NCBI GenBank assembly: GCA_963743705.1
Contig: CAVUQS010000012.1
Location: forward strand, 372,001-436,000
DNA from: PALSA-243 sp963743705
GTDB taxonomy: Bacteria; Acidobacteriota; Terriglobia; Bryobacterales; Bryobacteraceae
Direction: 5' to 3'
Length of the DNA: 64,000 bases
Shown: piece after piece, positions 43,953 through 52,806 of the stretch
How the letters are laid out: the number at the start of each line of letters is the position of its first letter
Numbering within the stretch: position 1 is the stretch's first letter
Notes under the pieces: model-generated
The model's database searches: none
Seen by the model: only the letters and a program-made list of their open reading frames with translations
Told to the model about the DNA's origin: nothing
Made by a program: the position numbers and the translations under genes

Positions 43953-45451
43953 AGCCCGACCAGCTACCTAAATCGAAACAGCAGAAGGGCAGACCTGCCC
44001 CAGGCGGCAGGACGAGCCGCCCCACCGCGTCCGGAGCGTCGGCGGGCTTGCCGCTGTTTCTGAAGGGGGCGCAAGCCAAGCTTAAAGAGGGCCGGCAGGG
44101 CGACGCCTTCGAGCAGCATGCCGACAAGATTGCCGGCGCCGCTCAATCGGGAAGCGCGTATGGCGAGCCCGCTGCGCCCGCGTCCGAGGCCTCGCAGGAT
44201 TCGGCCGCCGCGATTCCTACGGCCGATTCGGGATCGCCGCTGCATGCGCAAATCCGCGGAAGCGTCGAGCCCGTTCTGGGCGCCGATCTATCGCACGTTC
44301 GCGTTCACCAGGGCGAAGCGGATCGCGCGACGGCAGGCATGCTCGGCGCCCGGGCGTTCACTCACGGTTCGCACATCTGGATGGGCCCGCGGGAGTCAAG
44401 CTCCGATCTGAAACTGATGGCGCACGAAGCGGCCCACGTGGTACAGCAGGGCGCGACTCCTGGCGCGCCGTCGCTTCAAAAGCAGCAGCCCCAGACGGCC
44501 GCGGCCGGAACCACGGACCAACTGGTGGTCGTCGTGAATAACCCGAATCTGGAAGCGGACACCGGACTGCGCACCGTCATCACGATGCTCAATCGCTATA
44601 CCCCCACCGTGGATCTCGGCGCAGTCGATTTCCGGGTCATGACCACGACGCCGAGCTTTGTCGGCCCCGGCCTCTTCGAGGAGGGGCAATCCTACTGGGA
44701 TGGCAACAAGCCAGTCATTGAGCTGACGCAAGAAAAATACGACACGATCGCTAAGCACTTGGCGGGCACGGCCGCGATCGGCGATGTGTACGACGTGATC
44801 CGGACGGTGGGCCATGAACTCTACCATCTCTACCGCGGGAAGATGGGCAATCAAGCGAATCCCATCCAGCCGGTTTTCAAAGCCGAGGCCGCGAAACAGA
44901 TGGAGCAGATCCGGCAGAACTGGATTCATTTCGCGCAGGATCCGGGCGGCGCTAAGGAACTCGGGATTCCAAAAGGCCAAACCGTCACCAAGTGGGAAGA
45001 TATTCCCGCGATCGAACGCAACAAAATCGAAGAAGGCGCGAGCCAGACATCTGTCATAAAGGGACTCTACGAGCAGACCTCTTACCTGGTAGAAGAGATC
45101 TACGTCAAGATCGAAGAGATCTCCTACCTACGCGTGCAGCAGCAGGCGGAAACCGGGCCGAAACGGCCCTCCTTAGCCAGCGTCGCGGACATCGCGAAGC
45201 TGATCGCCCGTTTCAGTAACGCGCTCGATCAAAGCGTGGGGACAGGGTTCATGACAGCCGCCCTGCTGGAGCAAACCAGAACGGCGATGCTCCAATATCT
45301 GCGGAAGCGCTATCCACACCGCGCCAACCCGAGCCTGGATTCCTTCGAGGTTCTCTTCTACCTAAACGCCAAGGCACGCGGTTTGGCGCCCATGTTCGAC
45401 GCAAAGGGCGCTCTGATATCGGCAGCGCCGCCCGAGGCGCGAGTGCCGTGA
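43949..45451 (+). CDS. eCIS cargo protein: DUF4157 domain plus HELYH zinc metallopeptidase-like domain
   Basis: The product has 500 residues and starts inside the ATPase stop (ATGA). The N-terminus has a basic Pro/Gln-rich lead and GLPLFLK (33-39). The DUF4157 domain (about 95-168) contains HEAAH (159-163) followed by VVQQG. The unique C-terminal part carries VGHELYHLYRG with a HExxH motif at 289-293, after a helix IGDVYDVIRT, and a downstream glutamate-rich helix (LVEEIYVKIEEIS) that could supply the third zinc ligand. This makes a zincin-type peptidase effector probable. No immunity-like gene follows directly, which fits a protease active on foreign targets. The substrate is unknown. Confidence 0.75.
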   Translation: MKPDQLPKSKQQKGRPAPGGRTSRPTASGASAGLPLFLKGAQAKLKEGRQGDAFEQHADKIAGAAQSGSAYGEPAAPASEASQDSAAAIPTADSGSPLHAQIRGSVEPVLGADLSHVRVHQGEADRATAGMLGARAFTHGSHIWMGPRESSSDLKLMAHEAAHVVQQGATPGAPSLQKQQPQTAAAGTTDQLVVVVNNPNLEADTGLRTVITMLNRYTPTVDLGAVDFRVMTTTPSFVGPGLFEEGQSYWDGNKPVIELTQEKYDTIAKHLAGTAAIGDVYDVIRTVGHELYHLYRGKMGNQANPIQPVFKAEAAKQMEQIRQNWIHFAQDPGGAKELGIPKGQTVTKWEDIPAIERNKIEEGASQTSVIKGLYEQTSYLVEEIYVKIEEISYLRVQQQAETGPKRPSLASVADIAKLIARFSNALDQSVGTGFMTAALLEQTRTAMLQYLRKRYPHRANPSLDSFEVLFYLNAKARGLAPMFDAKGALISAAPPEARVP

Positions 45452-45519
45452 ACATCGCGATTGACTTCGCATCGGAAAGCCGCGCAGGCGGAAAGGATCC
45501 GGCGCGGAGCGCGTAAGAG

Positions 45520-48500
45520 ATGGGCGCCGCATTCGCCACCAAACAGGAGAAGAAGAGCAAGGCGGCTGCGCGCCCGGCCGAGTCGCCCGAGGACAATCGA
45601 TGGGACGAATCGACCGGCGCGCCGGACGGGCTGCCACTGTTCCTGCAATGCAACCTGGCGGTGGGCGCCCCGGGCGACGAGTATGAACGGGAAGCCGATC
45701 GCGTCGCGGATGCCATCGCCGGCAGCAAAAGACCGACGCTGGCTCTAGGCCGAGCCGGCCCGCGCCTGCAGCGTAAGTGCGCCTGTGGCGGAGCAGGCCA
45801 CGAATGCGAAGCGTGCAGCGAACGCCGCCAGGCGCTGCAGCGGCGAACGACCGGCGGCAAAGTAACAGGCGCAGCCGCCCCGGCGGTGAACAGAACGCTG
45901 AGTTCCGCGGGCCAATCTCTCGATGCGCCTCTCCGCGCAACGATGGAGAGCCACTTCGGCCGGGATTTGGGCGCCGTTCGCGTGCACACCGATGCGGCCG
46001 CCGCCGAATCCGCGCATGCCGTGGGCGCGCTCGCATACACGGTCGGACAGCATGTGGTCTTCGGCGAGAATCAGTATCGGCCGGATTCCCTCACTGGACA
46101 GCATTTGCTGGCCCATGAACTGACTCACACCGTTCAACAGGGAGGAAGCGCCTTGTTGGCCCGGCAACCGGCGCCCGACGCACCCGCCGCCCCGCCTGTT
46201 GCGCCGGACGATACTGCCAACCCGCCGGACGCGAACGCGCCCGCTCCCGATCCACAAAACGCCGCGCCAGGAAGTCCGGATCCTCAACCTGACGCCGATG
46301 TCCCCGAACCCTTCGAGGGCGCGACGCTTCTGGCTGACCGTAGCACGACGCTGGAAGGCGAAATCCAAACCGCCGAGTTTCAGTGGGGCAAGGATTACAT
46401 GACCCAGGACCTTGCCTGGAACGATCTCATTAAAGAGAAGCTCGATCTCGCCACGCTCAAGCGCGAGAAACTCCTGATCGATACGTTTTACGCCAATTTC
46501 GCAGCCGAGGCCCTCTTCGGCAAGGCTCCGGATACCACCGCAGCCGACGTGATCGCGCAGTGTCAGTCCGCCGCTCCAGACGAGGCGCAGACTCTCGCGC
46601 TGGCAGAAGGAATTCCTGCCGCTCCCGGCGATGTGTCTGAGGTTGTCACCTTTTTGCTCCTCCAGTCCCCCGAGCTGTTCCCCGATCATGTAATCGGCCT
46701 CTACCGCTCCGCCGTCGAGGAGTACCGCGCGCTGTCGCAAGCGGAAGGGGAACGCGCCGAAAAGTTGGTAGAACCCCTGACTTCGCGCCCGATCGAGGAA
46801 GTCATCCCCGATTTCGTCTGGATGATCGAGAACGAAACCTTCCTGCAAAACATGGCGGTTGCAGTCGGTTTCGTGAATTCGCTGAATGAGGAAACCCCGG
46901 TCTTGCTGGAGAAGAAGGAGCCGAATTCCACGAAACTCGGCATCGACGATATCCGGGTCATCGTCAATGAAGAGCGTACCGATTTCGGCAATCGGCTTAA
47001 CCCGCTGTTAGCCAGCCAGCTCTCCTTCCTCTACCCCATCCTGGAGGCCTATTACTTCTTCGCATTCTACGGCGGCATGGCGGATCAAATGGAGCTCTTC
47101 CGCATCGCGGTGCAGTCAACCTATGAAAGACTGAACGAGCCGCTCAGCTCGCCCGATCTGCTTGCCGATCTACCACGCGCTTACGGTTCGCAAATCTCAG
47201 CCGGAGTCCTTCCGGGAGGAGTGAGATTCGTCTCGCAGTTGGCGCCGGACAGAATGCGGGAGGGTTATTCGTGGATCGCCAGACAATTCGAGGGCCGGCT
47301 CGACCCGTGGGTAGACGGCCTCGCGTGGCACGAACGCATCTGGGAAGGCTTTGGCCTGTATGACGTCGTGGGGGACATGGGACGCACCTTGAAGGCGATG
47401 ATCAGCCTCAAGTCCATCCTCATGATGGCCGGCTTCATTGCGCTCATGATCGCGCTGCAATTCGTGCCCTTCGGCAACTTGATCGCGGACGCCATCATGA
47501 TCTTCCTTCTTGGCAAGGACGTGATCGAAGGTCTATTCATTCTGGGAAGCTATTTCGACGCCGCGTCCGATGCCGCTACCTTCCGCTCCCTGTACGGCGC
47601 CGCCCAGAATCTCAAGGGCGCGGGCGCCGTCGCCGTCAGCCTTCTTCTGCAACTTGCGATGCTGGGTGCGGGCAAGGCGCTCGGCGCCTATCTCAAGTAC
47701 AACCGCGGACTCAAGATCAAGGACATCGACGAGATCGCAGACGATCCGGCTATCAAGGATGGTCCGCCGTCCGTTCAGAAGGCCGTCGCCGAGGCGAGAG
47801 CGGAGGGGAAGGGGTATTCGGAATGGAAAGAGAGGCTCAACCCCGACACCCAAAAACTGCTCAACGATCCCGCCAACTCGGCGCTCAAAAAGATGTGGGC
47901 CGAAATGGATCCGGCGGTTCGCCGCGTGCTCACTCGTTGCGGCTCGGACTGCATTCCGCGTAACGCTACCGCCGCCGAGGTGGCGAAGATCAAAGGCGTC
48001 CTCGATAAGTTCGGCGTCGATGGAGGGCCGGTTGAGGCCCTGTTGAAAGAATACTTCCACGCCCGCCGCGACGTGCTGGACCGCGCTATCGATGACGTAG
48101 CGAATGCCAAGGATCCCGAGCAACTGGCCGATATCGCGAGGGAGAGCCCGGTGGTGCCGCCCGGCACGCCGCTCGATCTGGCGGCTCGCATCAATGCGTT
48201 TCAGGTTCGGTTCAAACTGCAGGCCGCGCAAGAGGCTCTGTTGCGCGAGTTCTTCGAAGCGAACCGCGCCGATTTGAAGAGCGCCCTCGAGCGGATTGAA
48301 GGCGCGTCGGGCCCGAATGATCTGTTGAAGCGGCTTCGGGTGGAGGCAGCCACGCGCGCGTCCGCCGCGCCCGGCACCCCCGCCGTTCCCAAGGGTAAAA
48401 GCGCCTACGATCATTCCCTGAACGAGCACGGCTCCGACAGGCCAGCCAAAGAACTAATGGACCGGGCGAAAACCAAGAAAGACCCCGCGACCAGATTGCC

Positions 48501-48747
48501 AGGGAACCAGATGGGGCAGTGGTACAACGATCAGCTTGTGATCGAATTAGACCAGAGATTCCCGAACAATGGCATCGGACAGCCGGAGATTGTCGATTTC
48601 GGCCGGCCCGTAGGACGAGTCTATCTGCCCGATGGCCGGGTGATCAGCGACGTTACCACGTGCAGCATTATGCGCTACCCCGACGGCACGTTTAACAACG
48701 CGTTCCCAGCTCTGCCAGATGCAGTTTTCCGGGCGTACTACCCATAA
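45520..48747 (+). CDS. eCIS cargo protein: DUF4157 domain, Cys4 motif, membrane segments and C-terminal toxin-like domain
   Basis: The product has 1075 residues. GLPLFLQ (37-43) precedes DEYEREADRVADAI. A Cys cluster CACGGAGHECEAC (Cys87, 89, 96, 99) may bind zinc, a known companion of DUF4157. The DUF4157 domain (about 124-209) has HELTH (199-203). Hydrophobic stretches at about 625-680 and 697-730 suggest membrane insertion during delivery. The last ~117 residues (SAYDHSLNEHGSDRPAKELM ... GQWYND ... VGRVYLPDGRVISD ... SIMRYPDGTFNNAFP) look like a polymorphic-toxin C-terminus, perhaps a BECR-fold RNase (barnase/EndoU/colicin D-E5/RelE), judged from the spaced His, basic and terminal R-x-x-D-G-x-x-x-x-A-F-P pattern. 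A small gene follows that could be the immunity gene. Confidence 0.7.
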   Translation: MGAAFATKQEKKSKAAARPAESPEDNRWDESTGAPDGLPLFLQCNLAVGAPGDEYEREADRVADAIAGSKRPTLALGRAGPRLQRKCACGGAGHECEACSERRQALQRRTTGGKVTGAAAPAVNRTLSSAGQSLDAPLRATMESHFGRDLGAVRVHTDAAAAESAHAVGALAYTVGQHVVFGENQYRPDSLTGQHLLAHELTHTVQQGGSALLARQPAPDAPAAPPVAPDDTANPPDANAPAPDPQNAAPGSPDPQPDADVPEPFEGATLLADRSTTLEGEIQTAEFQWGKDYMTQDLAWNDLIKEKLDLATLKREKLLIDTFYANFAAEALFGKAPDTTAADVIAQCQSAAPDEAQTLALAEGIPAAPGDVSEVVTFLLLQSPELFPDHVIGLYRSAVEEYRALSQAEGERAEKLVEPLTSRPIEEVIPDFVWMIENETFLQNMAVAVGFVNSLNEETPVLLEKKEPNSTKLGIDDIRVIVNEERTDFGNRLNPLLASQLSFLYPILEAYYFFAFYGGMADQMELFRIAVQSTYERLNEPLSSPDLLADLPRAYGSQISAGVLPGGVRFVSQLAPDRMREGYSWIARQFEGRLDPWVDGLAWHERIWEGFGLYDVVGDMGRTLKAMISLKSILMMAGFIALMIALQFVPFGNLIADAIMIFLLGKDVIEGLFILGSYFDAASDAATFRSLYGAAQNLKGAGAVAVSLLLQLAMLGAGKALGAYLKYNRGLKIKDIDEIADDPAIKDGPPSVQKAVAEARAEGKGYSEWKERLNPDTQKLLNDPANSALKKMWAEMDPAVRRVLTRCGSDCIPRNATAAEVAKIKGVLDKFGVDGGPVEALLKEYFHARRDVLDRAIDDVANAKDPEQLADIARESPVVPPGTPLDLAARINAFQVRFKLQAAQEALLREFFEANRADLKSALERIEGASGPNDLLKRLRVEAATRASAAPGTPAVPKGKSAYDHSLNEHGSDRPAKELMDRAKTKKDPATRLPGNQMGQWYNDQLVIELDQRFPNNGIGQPEIVDFGRPVGRVYLPDGRVISDVTTCSIMRYPDGTFNNAFPALPDAVFRAYYP

Positions 48748-48761
48748 AAGGCCGATTAGAA

Positions 48762-49295
48762 ATGTCAACGGACTTCAAGATTTCCTGTTTTTGGTCAGAG
48801 CGGCCGGAGCCTTATTCGACGAGAGAAAATCTCGATCTGCACCCGTCGCTGCAACGCGCTATGGATCGCTTCTTTGCGCGCTATTCCGGCGAATTCACAG
48901 TCCCACTGGATGGAGGAACGCTCACCTTCTCACTCGAGTATGACTTTGTCTCCGTCTGCGACGAGCTACCCGGATGGCTTAAGCAGTTAGCCAGCCGCGA
49001 CGGAGAATCGACGCTTCTCTTCACTTCGCAGGGAACGGAGTTGGCTCTCGTGGCGGTGAGAGAAGGCGGCGCCGTTCGCCTTTCCGCGCGTAGCCTGCTT
49101 TCTCACAGGCCACTCCCGGAAAATCTGCGTCCGATCGCCGTACCTATAGCCCGATTTCTTTCCGAGTGGGCCGACTTCACCGAAAAGGTATTAGACGCGA
49201 TCGCAGAGGCGGAGCCGGAGCTCATGCAAAACGCGGACGCACGCGAGTACCGGACGGTGATCAGGGCCGCGGCGGCTCCGCGGACGGAGGCCTGA
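48762..49295 (+). CDS. Putative immunity protein to the preceding toxin-like cargo
   Basis: The product has 177 residues, is acidic and soluble, without signal or membrane segments. It starts 14 bases after the cargo stop. It reads DFKISCFWSERPEPYSTREN, FTVPLDGGTLTFSLEYDFVS and ends in a helical tail. I do not recognise the family. Size, charge and position are those of an immunity gene in polymorphic toxin loci, and the arrangement repeats that of the PoNe/PoNi pair at the other end of the cluster. An eCIS accessory role is the alternative. Confidence 0.5.
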   Translation: MSTDFKISCFWSERPEPYSTRENLDLHPSLQRAMDRFFARYSGEFTVPLDGGTLTFSLEYDFVSVCDELPGWLKQLASRDGESTLLFTSQGTELALVAVREGGAVRLSARSLLSHRPLPENLRPIAVPIARFLSEWADFTEKVLDAIAEAEPELMQNADAREYRTVIRAAAAPRTEA

Positions 49296-49297
49296 GC

Positions 49298-50803
49298 GTG
49301 CAGGAAATGAGACCGAAGGCAAACGGCCATGCAGGAGCTGCCGCCAGCCCATCCCGCAAGGCCATGTGCATCGGCATGGCCACCTATGACGATTACGACG
49401 GCGTCTATTTCACCGTTCAGGCCATCCGGCTCTACCACCCCGAAATCGCGGACGAGACCGAGATCCTGGTGGTGGACAACCACCCCGATGGTCCCTGCGC
49501 CGCCGATTTGAAAGCATTGGAAAAATGGGTGCCCGGCTACCGGTACGTGCCCTTCAACCAACTTCTGGGCACTGCGGCTCGGGACGCAGTCTTCCGCGAA
49601 GCCAACGCCGATTTCGTTCTCTGCGTGGATTGCCACGTCATGTTCGCGCCGGGGTCTCTGCGGCAATTGCTCGATTATTTCTACGCTCATCCCGACACCC
49701 CCGATCTGCTGCAAGGGCCACTGGTCTATGACGATCTGCGGACCCTCTCCACCCACATGAATCCTACCTGGTCGGCTGGCATGTACGGGGTCTGGGGCTA
49801 TGATGAGCGCGCTGCGGATCCTGCGGCCGCGCCCTTTGATGTAGCCATGCAGGGCCTGGGCGCATTCGCATGCTGCAAGTCCGCGTGGCCCGGGCTGAAT
49901 CCTCGCCTGCGCGGATTCGGCGGCGAGGAAGGCTACCTGCATGAAAAATTCCGCCGCGCCGGCGCCCGCACGCTGTGTCTACCGTTCCTGCGTTGGGTCC
50001 ATCGCTTTGCCCGTCCGAAAGGCGTGCCTTACCAAAATACCTGGGAGGACAGGATTCGAAATTATCTGATTGTGGCCGGCGCGTTGGGCTACGATCCGGC
50101 GCCGGCGCTGGAGCATTTCCGCCTTCACCTTGGCCGCGAACCCGCCGAACGCATCATCCGCGCGGTACGCGACGAGGTCGCGAATCCGTTCCATTTCTTC
50201 GACGCGATCTACTGCATCAACCTGGCCGCGGAGACCGGTCGATGGCAGGAAGTCTCGGCGAGGTTCGCCAAATTGGGCATCGCGCCTCGCGTCCGCCGTT
50301 TTGAAGCAATCCGGACGCAGCCGAGTCATCACGTCGGCTGTGCACTGTCGCATCGCGCGATCGTCGCCGAAGCCCAACGCCAGGGCCTTTCTAACGTATT
50401 AGTTTTCGAGGACGACGTGCTCTTTACTGCGGACGCCATTCCCGGTCTGCAAACGGCGCTCGATGAGTTGAAGGAGCGCGAGTGGAAGCTCCTATATCTC
50501 GGCGCCTGCCGCTGGAGATACGACTTCCCGCCGCTGCCGGGAGCGCGCCGCCTGGCGCAGGCCGGCGCAGTCACCTGCACACACGCGGTTGCTTATCATC
50601 ACTCCGTTTACGATCGCATTCTGCGCGAAGTGCCGGGCGATAGCGCAGGGATGCACGAGTGGCTGAAGACCCACCACGGAATCGATCAATACTATGCGTT
50701 CACATTGACGGAAGAAAAATTCCTGCTGTCCCCAGTGATTGCGACGCAGCGGAATATCGTGCCCATGGAGAGCGCCGAAGTGCAAACCCGGCTCATGGCA
50801 TAG
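49298..50803 (+). CDS. Two-domain glycosyltransferase, GT2-like fused to GT25-like
   Basis: The product has 501 residues from a GTG at 49298 with GGAGG 7 bases upstream; an ATG at 49307 is the alternative. The N-terminal half is GT2-like (MCIGMATYDDYDGVYFTVQA, TEILVVDNHPDGP, and VLCVDCHVMFAPGSL in the place of the DxD region). The C-terminal half from about residue 306 is GT25-like (FDAIYCINLAAETGRWQEVS, HVGCALSHRAIVAEAQRQG, and the acidic NVLVFEDDVLF near 370). It has no signal or membrane span, so it acts in the cytoplasm. Only two bases separate it from the putative immunity gene. It may glycosylate eCIS structural or cargo proteins; the acceptor is unknown. Confidence 0.78.
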   Translation: MQEMRPKANGHAGAAASPSRKAMCIGMATYDDYDGVYFTVQAIRLYHPEIADETEILVVDNHPDGPCAADLKALEKWVPGYRYVPFNQLLGTAARDAVFREANADFVLCVDCHVMFAPGSLRQLLDYFYAHPDTPDLLQGPLVYDDLRTLSTHMNPTWSAGMYGVWGYDERAADPAAAPFDVAMQGLGAFACCKSAWPGLNPRLRGFGGEEGYLHEKFRRAGARTLCLPFLRWVHRFARPKGVPYQNTWEDRIRNYLIVAGALGYDPAPALEHFRLHLGREPAERIIRAVRDEVANPFHFFDAIYCINLAAETGRWQEVSARFAKLGIAPRVRRFEAIRTQPSHHVGCALSHRAIVAEAQRQGLSNVLVFEDDVLFTADAIPGLQTALDELKEREWKLLYLGACRWRYDFPPLPGARRLAQAGAVTCTHAVAYHHSVYDRILREVPGDSAGMHEWLKTHHGIDQYYAFTLTEEKFLLSPVIATQRNIVPMESAEVQTRLMA

Positions 50804-50881
50804 TCGAACTTGTACGGAAAAAAGCCACCACGTCTACATCGTGTTGGGTGAGTTCCCAGAACACGAGAGACCAAAAGGCCG

Positions 50882-52345
50882 GTGAGCGACGAAGAGTTCG
50901 CCTGTGTAGTACCCTACTCCGCAAGCATCGAAGACGTTCGCTTGATAAAGTGCGTCTCGCGCGATCATAATTGTCAGTCTGACATGGGTTCCGCAGTTCG
51001 GATTTGGGTGATCGAAGAACGCGAGGGACTGGCGCCGCACATTCGCCGCGAATGTCCGGACCTGTTCGTTACAGCCGTGCGCCGCGACAGAATCGCCTCG
51101 GCCTCGCAATCGCCAAGCCTGGTTGTCGTGGATGCCACCGAACGGCTGTCGGCCTGTTCGTCAATACGCGAAATGCGCAGTCACCACCCCGCTGTACCGG
51201 TGCTGATTGTCTCGCCCTCGTCGGTTGGAGAATCCCTTCCCGGGGATATCGACGATTTCGTCATGCTGCCTTTTCAACCCGGCGAGCTTCGCTTGCGGCT
51301 GCTACGGCTCTCCAGAGTGGAGGCGCGCAACGAAGGTAGCGTACGGCCGGACGAGTCGATTCGCGAAACACGCGCCAAATATCGCCTGGATGCGGTGATC
51401 GGCGAGAGCGCCTCGCTCCAGGAGGCCATCCGCAAAGTCCCCCGCTTGGGCGCGTCGGAAGCCAACGTTTTGATTTCTGGCGAAACTGGAACCGGCAAAG
51501 AGCTGTTTGCACGCGCCATTCATTACGCCAGTTCACGGCACGCACGGCCATTCGTACCGATAAACTGCGGCGCGCTTCCGGATACGTTATTCGAAAATGA
51601 GTTATTCGGGCACGAAAAGGGAGCCTATACGGACGCCTCCACGGCGGGCATCGGCCTGCTCGGCGTTGCCGAGCATGGTTCGCTTTTCCTCGATGAAGTC
51701 GATTCGCTGAGCCCGGCCAGCCAGGCCAAACTGCTCCGCGTCATCCAGGACCGTGAATATCGCCCTTTGGGAGGCCACCGGGCGCTCCGGGCCAATATCC
51801 GGATCATCGCCGCCACCAACACGCTGCTCACGGAGCGCATGGCCGCGGGCGAGTTCCGCGCCGATTTATACTATCGCCTCAATGTGCTCACGCTGCGCCT
51901 TCCGGCTATGGCTGAGCGCTGCGACGATATTCCGATTCTGGCGAGGCATTTCCTCGCGCGGTTTGCCAAGGAGTGTGGAAGACCGGTTCCGCGCCTATCC
52001 GCGGACGCTATCCGCCGCCTGATGGAGTATCGCTGGCCAGGCAACGTCCGCGAACTCGAATCCGTGATCCAGCGGGCGTTCGTTCTTTCCGACGGGCCGG
52101 TGCTGGATGCTTTCTCTATCGATCTGCCCGATTCCATTTCATCTTCAGCCACCGTTTCCGTCGGCTCCGCGCTACCGATTGAAGATGCGGTTCACGAGTT
52201 TGAGCGTCAATATCTGGCCAGCGTTCTTTCCCGCCACAACGGTAACGTCACCCGGGCGGCGACAGCGGCCGGCAAGGACAGAAGAACCTTTCAGCGGTTG
52301 CTCCGGAGACACGGTTTCGCCGCGCTGAGCGCCACGGCCGGTTGA
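50882..52345 (+). CDS. Sigma-54-dependent enhancer-binding protein with degenerate receiver
   Basis: The product has 487 residues from GTG 50882, or 453 from an ATG at 50984 just before the first recognisable strand; the true start is uncertain. A receiver-like domain (about 38-150) lacks the usual acidic pair (IEE) and the conserved Lys before PF (MLPFQPGEL), so phosphorylation is doubtful. The AAA+ domain has Walker A GETGTGKE (200-207), a GAFTGA-loop variant GAYTDA (247-252) and Walker B SLFLDEVDSL. A Fis-type helix-turn-helix ends the protein (HNGNVTRAATAAGKDRRTFQ). Such proteins activate sigma-54 RNA polymerase. The sigma-54 promoter before the eCIS operon is its likely target. Confidence 0.9.
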   Translation: MSDEEFACVVPYSASIEDVRLIKCVSRDHNCQSDMGSAVRIWVIEEREGLAPHIRRECPDLFVTAVRRDRIASASQSPSLVVVDATERLSACSSIREMRSHHPAVPVLIVSPSSVGESLPGDIDDFVMLPFQPGELRLRLLRLSRVEARNEGSVRPDESIRETRAKYRLDAVIGESASLQEAIRKVPRLGASEANVLISGETGTGKELFARAIHYASSRHARPFVPINCGALPDTLFENELFGHEKGAYTDASTAGIGLLGVAEHGSLFLDEVDSLSPASQAKLLRVIQDREYRPLGGHRALRANIRIIAATNTLLTERMAAGEFRADLYYRLNVLTLRLPAMAERCDDIPILARHFLARFAKECGRPVPRLSADAIRRLMEYRWPGNVRELESVIQRAFVLSDGPVLDAFSIDLPDSISSSATVSVGSALPIEDAVHEFERQYLASVLSRHNGNVTRAATAAGKDRRTFQRLLRRHGFAALSATAG

Positions 52346-52731
52346 CCGGCGACGTGATCGCTGCGGCGATTTTGCCGCACCGGCCTGCTCTACCGTATGA
52401 CTTTCAGCGAGTTAGATCTGGCCCCTTGGTTGCATTCCGCCTCTCGCAAGGTTACATATTGATCGACGCGGTGCACCAGGCGGAGGTAGCCATACTGCGG
52501 TACCTCATCGCCAACCAGGATGCCCGGGATACCATCGAAGGCATCGAGAAGTGGTGGCTACCCCAGGTGCGTCCGTACGGTATCGGCGACGTCCTGGAGG
52601 CGCTGCGCGAGCTGGAAAGCCACAATCTGATTCGCGTCTGGAAATCGGCCTCCTCGAAGCCGGTATACGGCCGCGGCGGCCCTGATCCCCATCCGCTGGA
52701 AGAGTACATCCGCAAGCTGACCGAGCCGTGA
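52342..52731 (+). CDS. Small winged-helix-like protein coupled to the enhancer-binding protein
   Basis: The product has 129 residues if translated from the TTG that overlaps the regulator stop (TTGA). A GTG at 52354 is also possible. The C-terminal part (IEKWWLPQVRPYGIGDVLEA LRELESHNLIRVWKS) has the spacing of a winged helix: recognition helix then a basic wing. I do not recognise the family. Coupling to the regulator suggests a regulatory partner. Confidence 0.5.
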   Translation: MTGDVIAAAILPHRPALPYDFQRVRSGPLVAFRLSQGYILIDAVHQAEVAILRYLIANQDARDTIEGIEKWWLPQVRPYGIGDVLEALRELESHNLIRVWKSASSKPVYGRGGPDPHPLEEYIRKLTEP

Positions 52732-52806
52732 GTCACCCGCCCTGCGAGCTGCGGCCTTGACCACGAGACCTTTTTGACCGAAAATGTACCCGCGAGCGCC
52801 AAACAC

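Noticed and set aside
52419..52434. Very good sigma-54-like sequence TGGCCCCTTGGTTGCA
   Set aside because: GG and GC have the right spacing, but it lies inside the small gene at 52342, with no start codon for another gene until 52807. It is probably coding coincidence, though a promoter for the SMP-30 group cannot be fully excluded.
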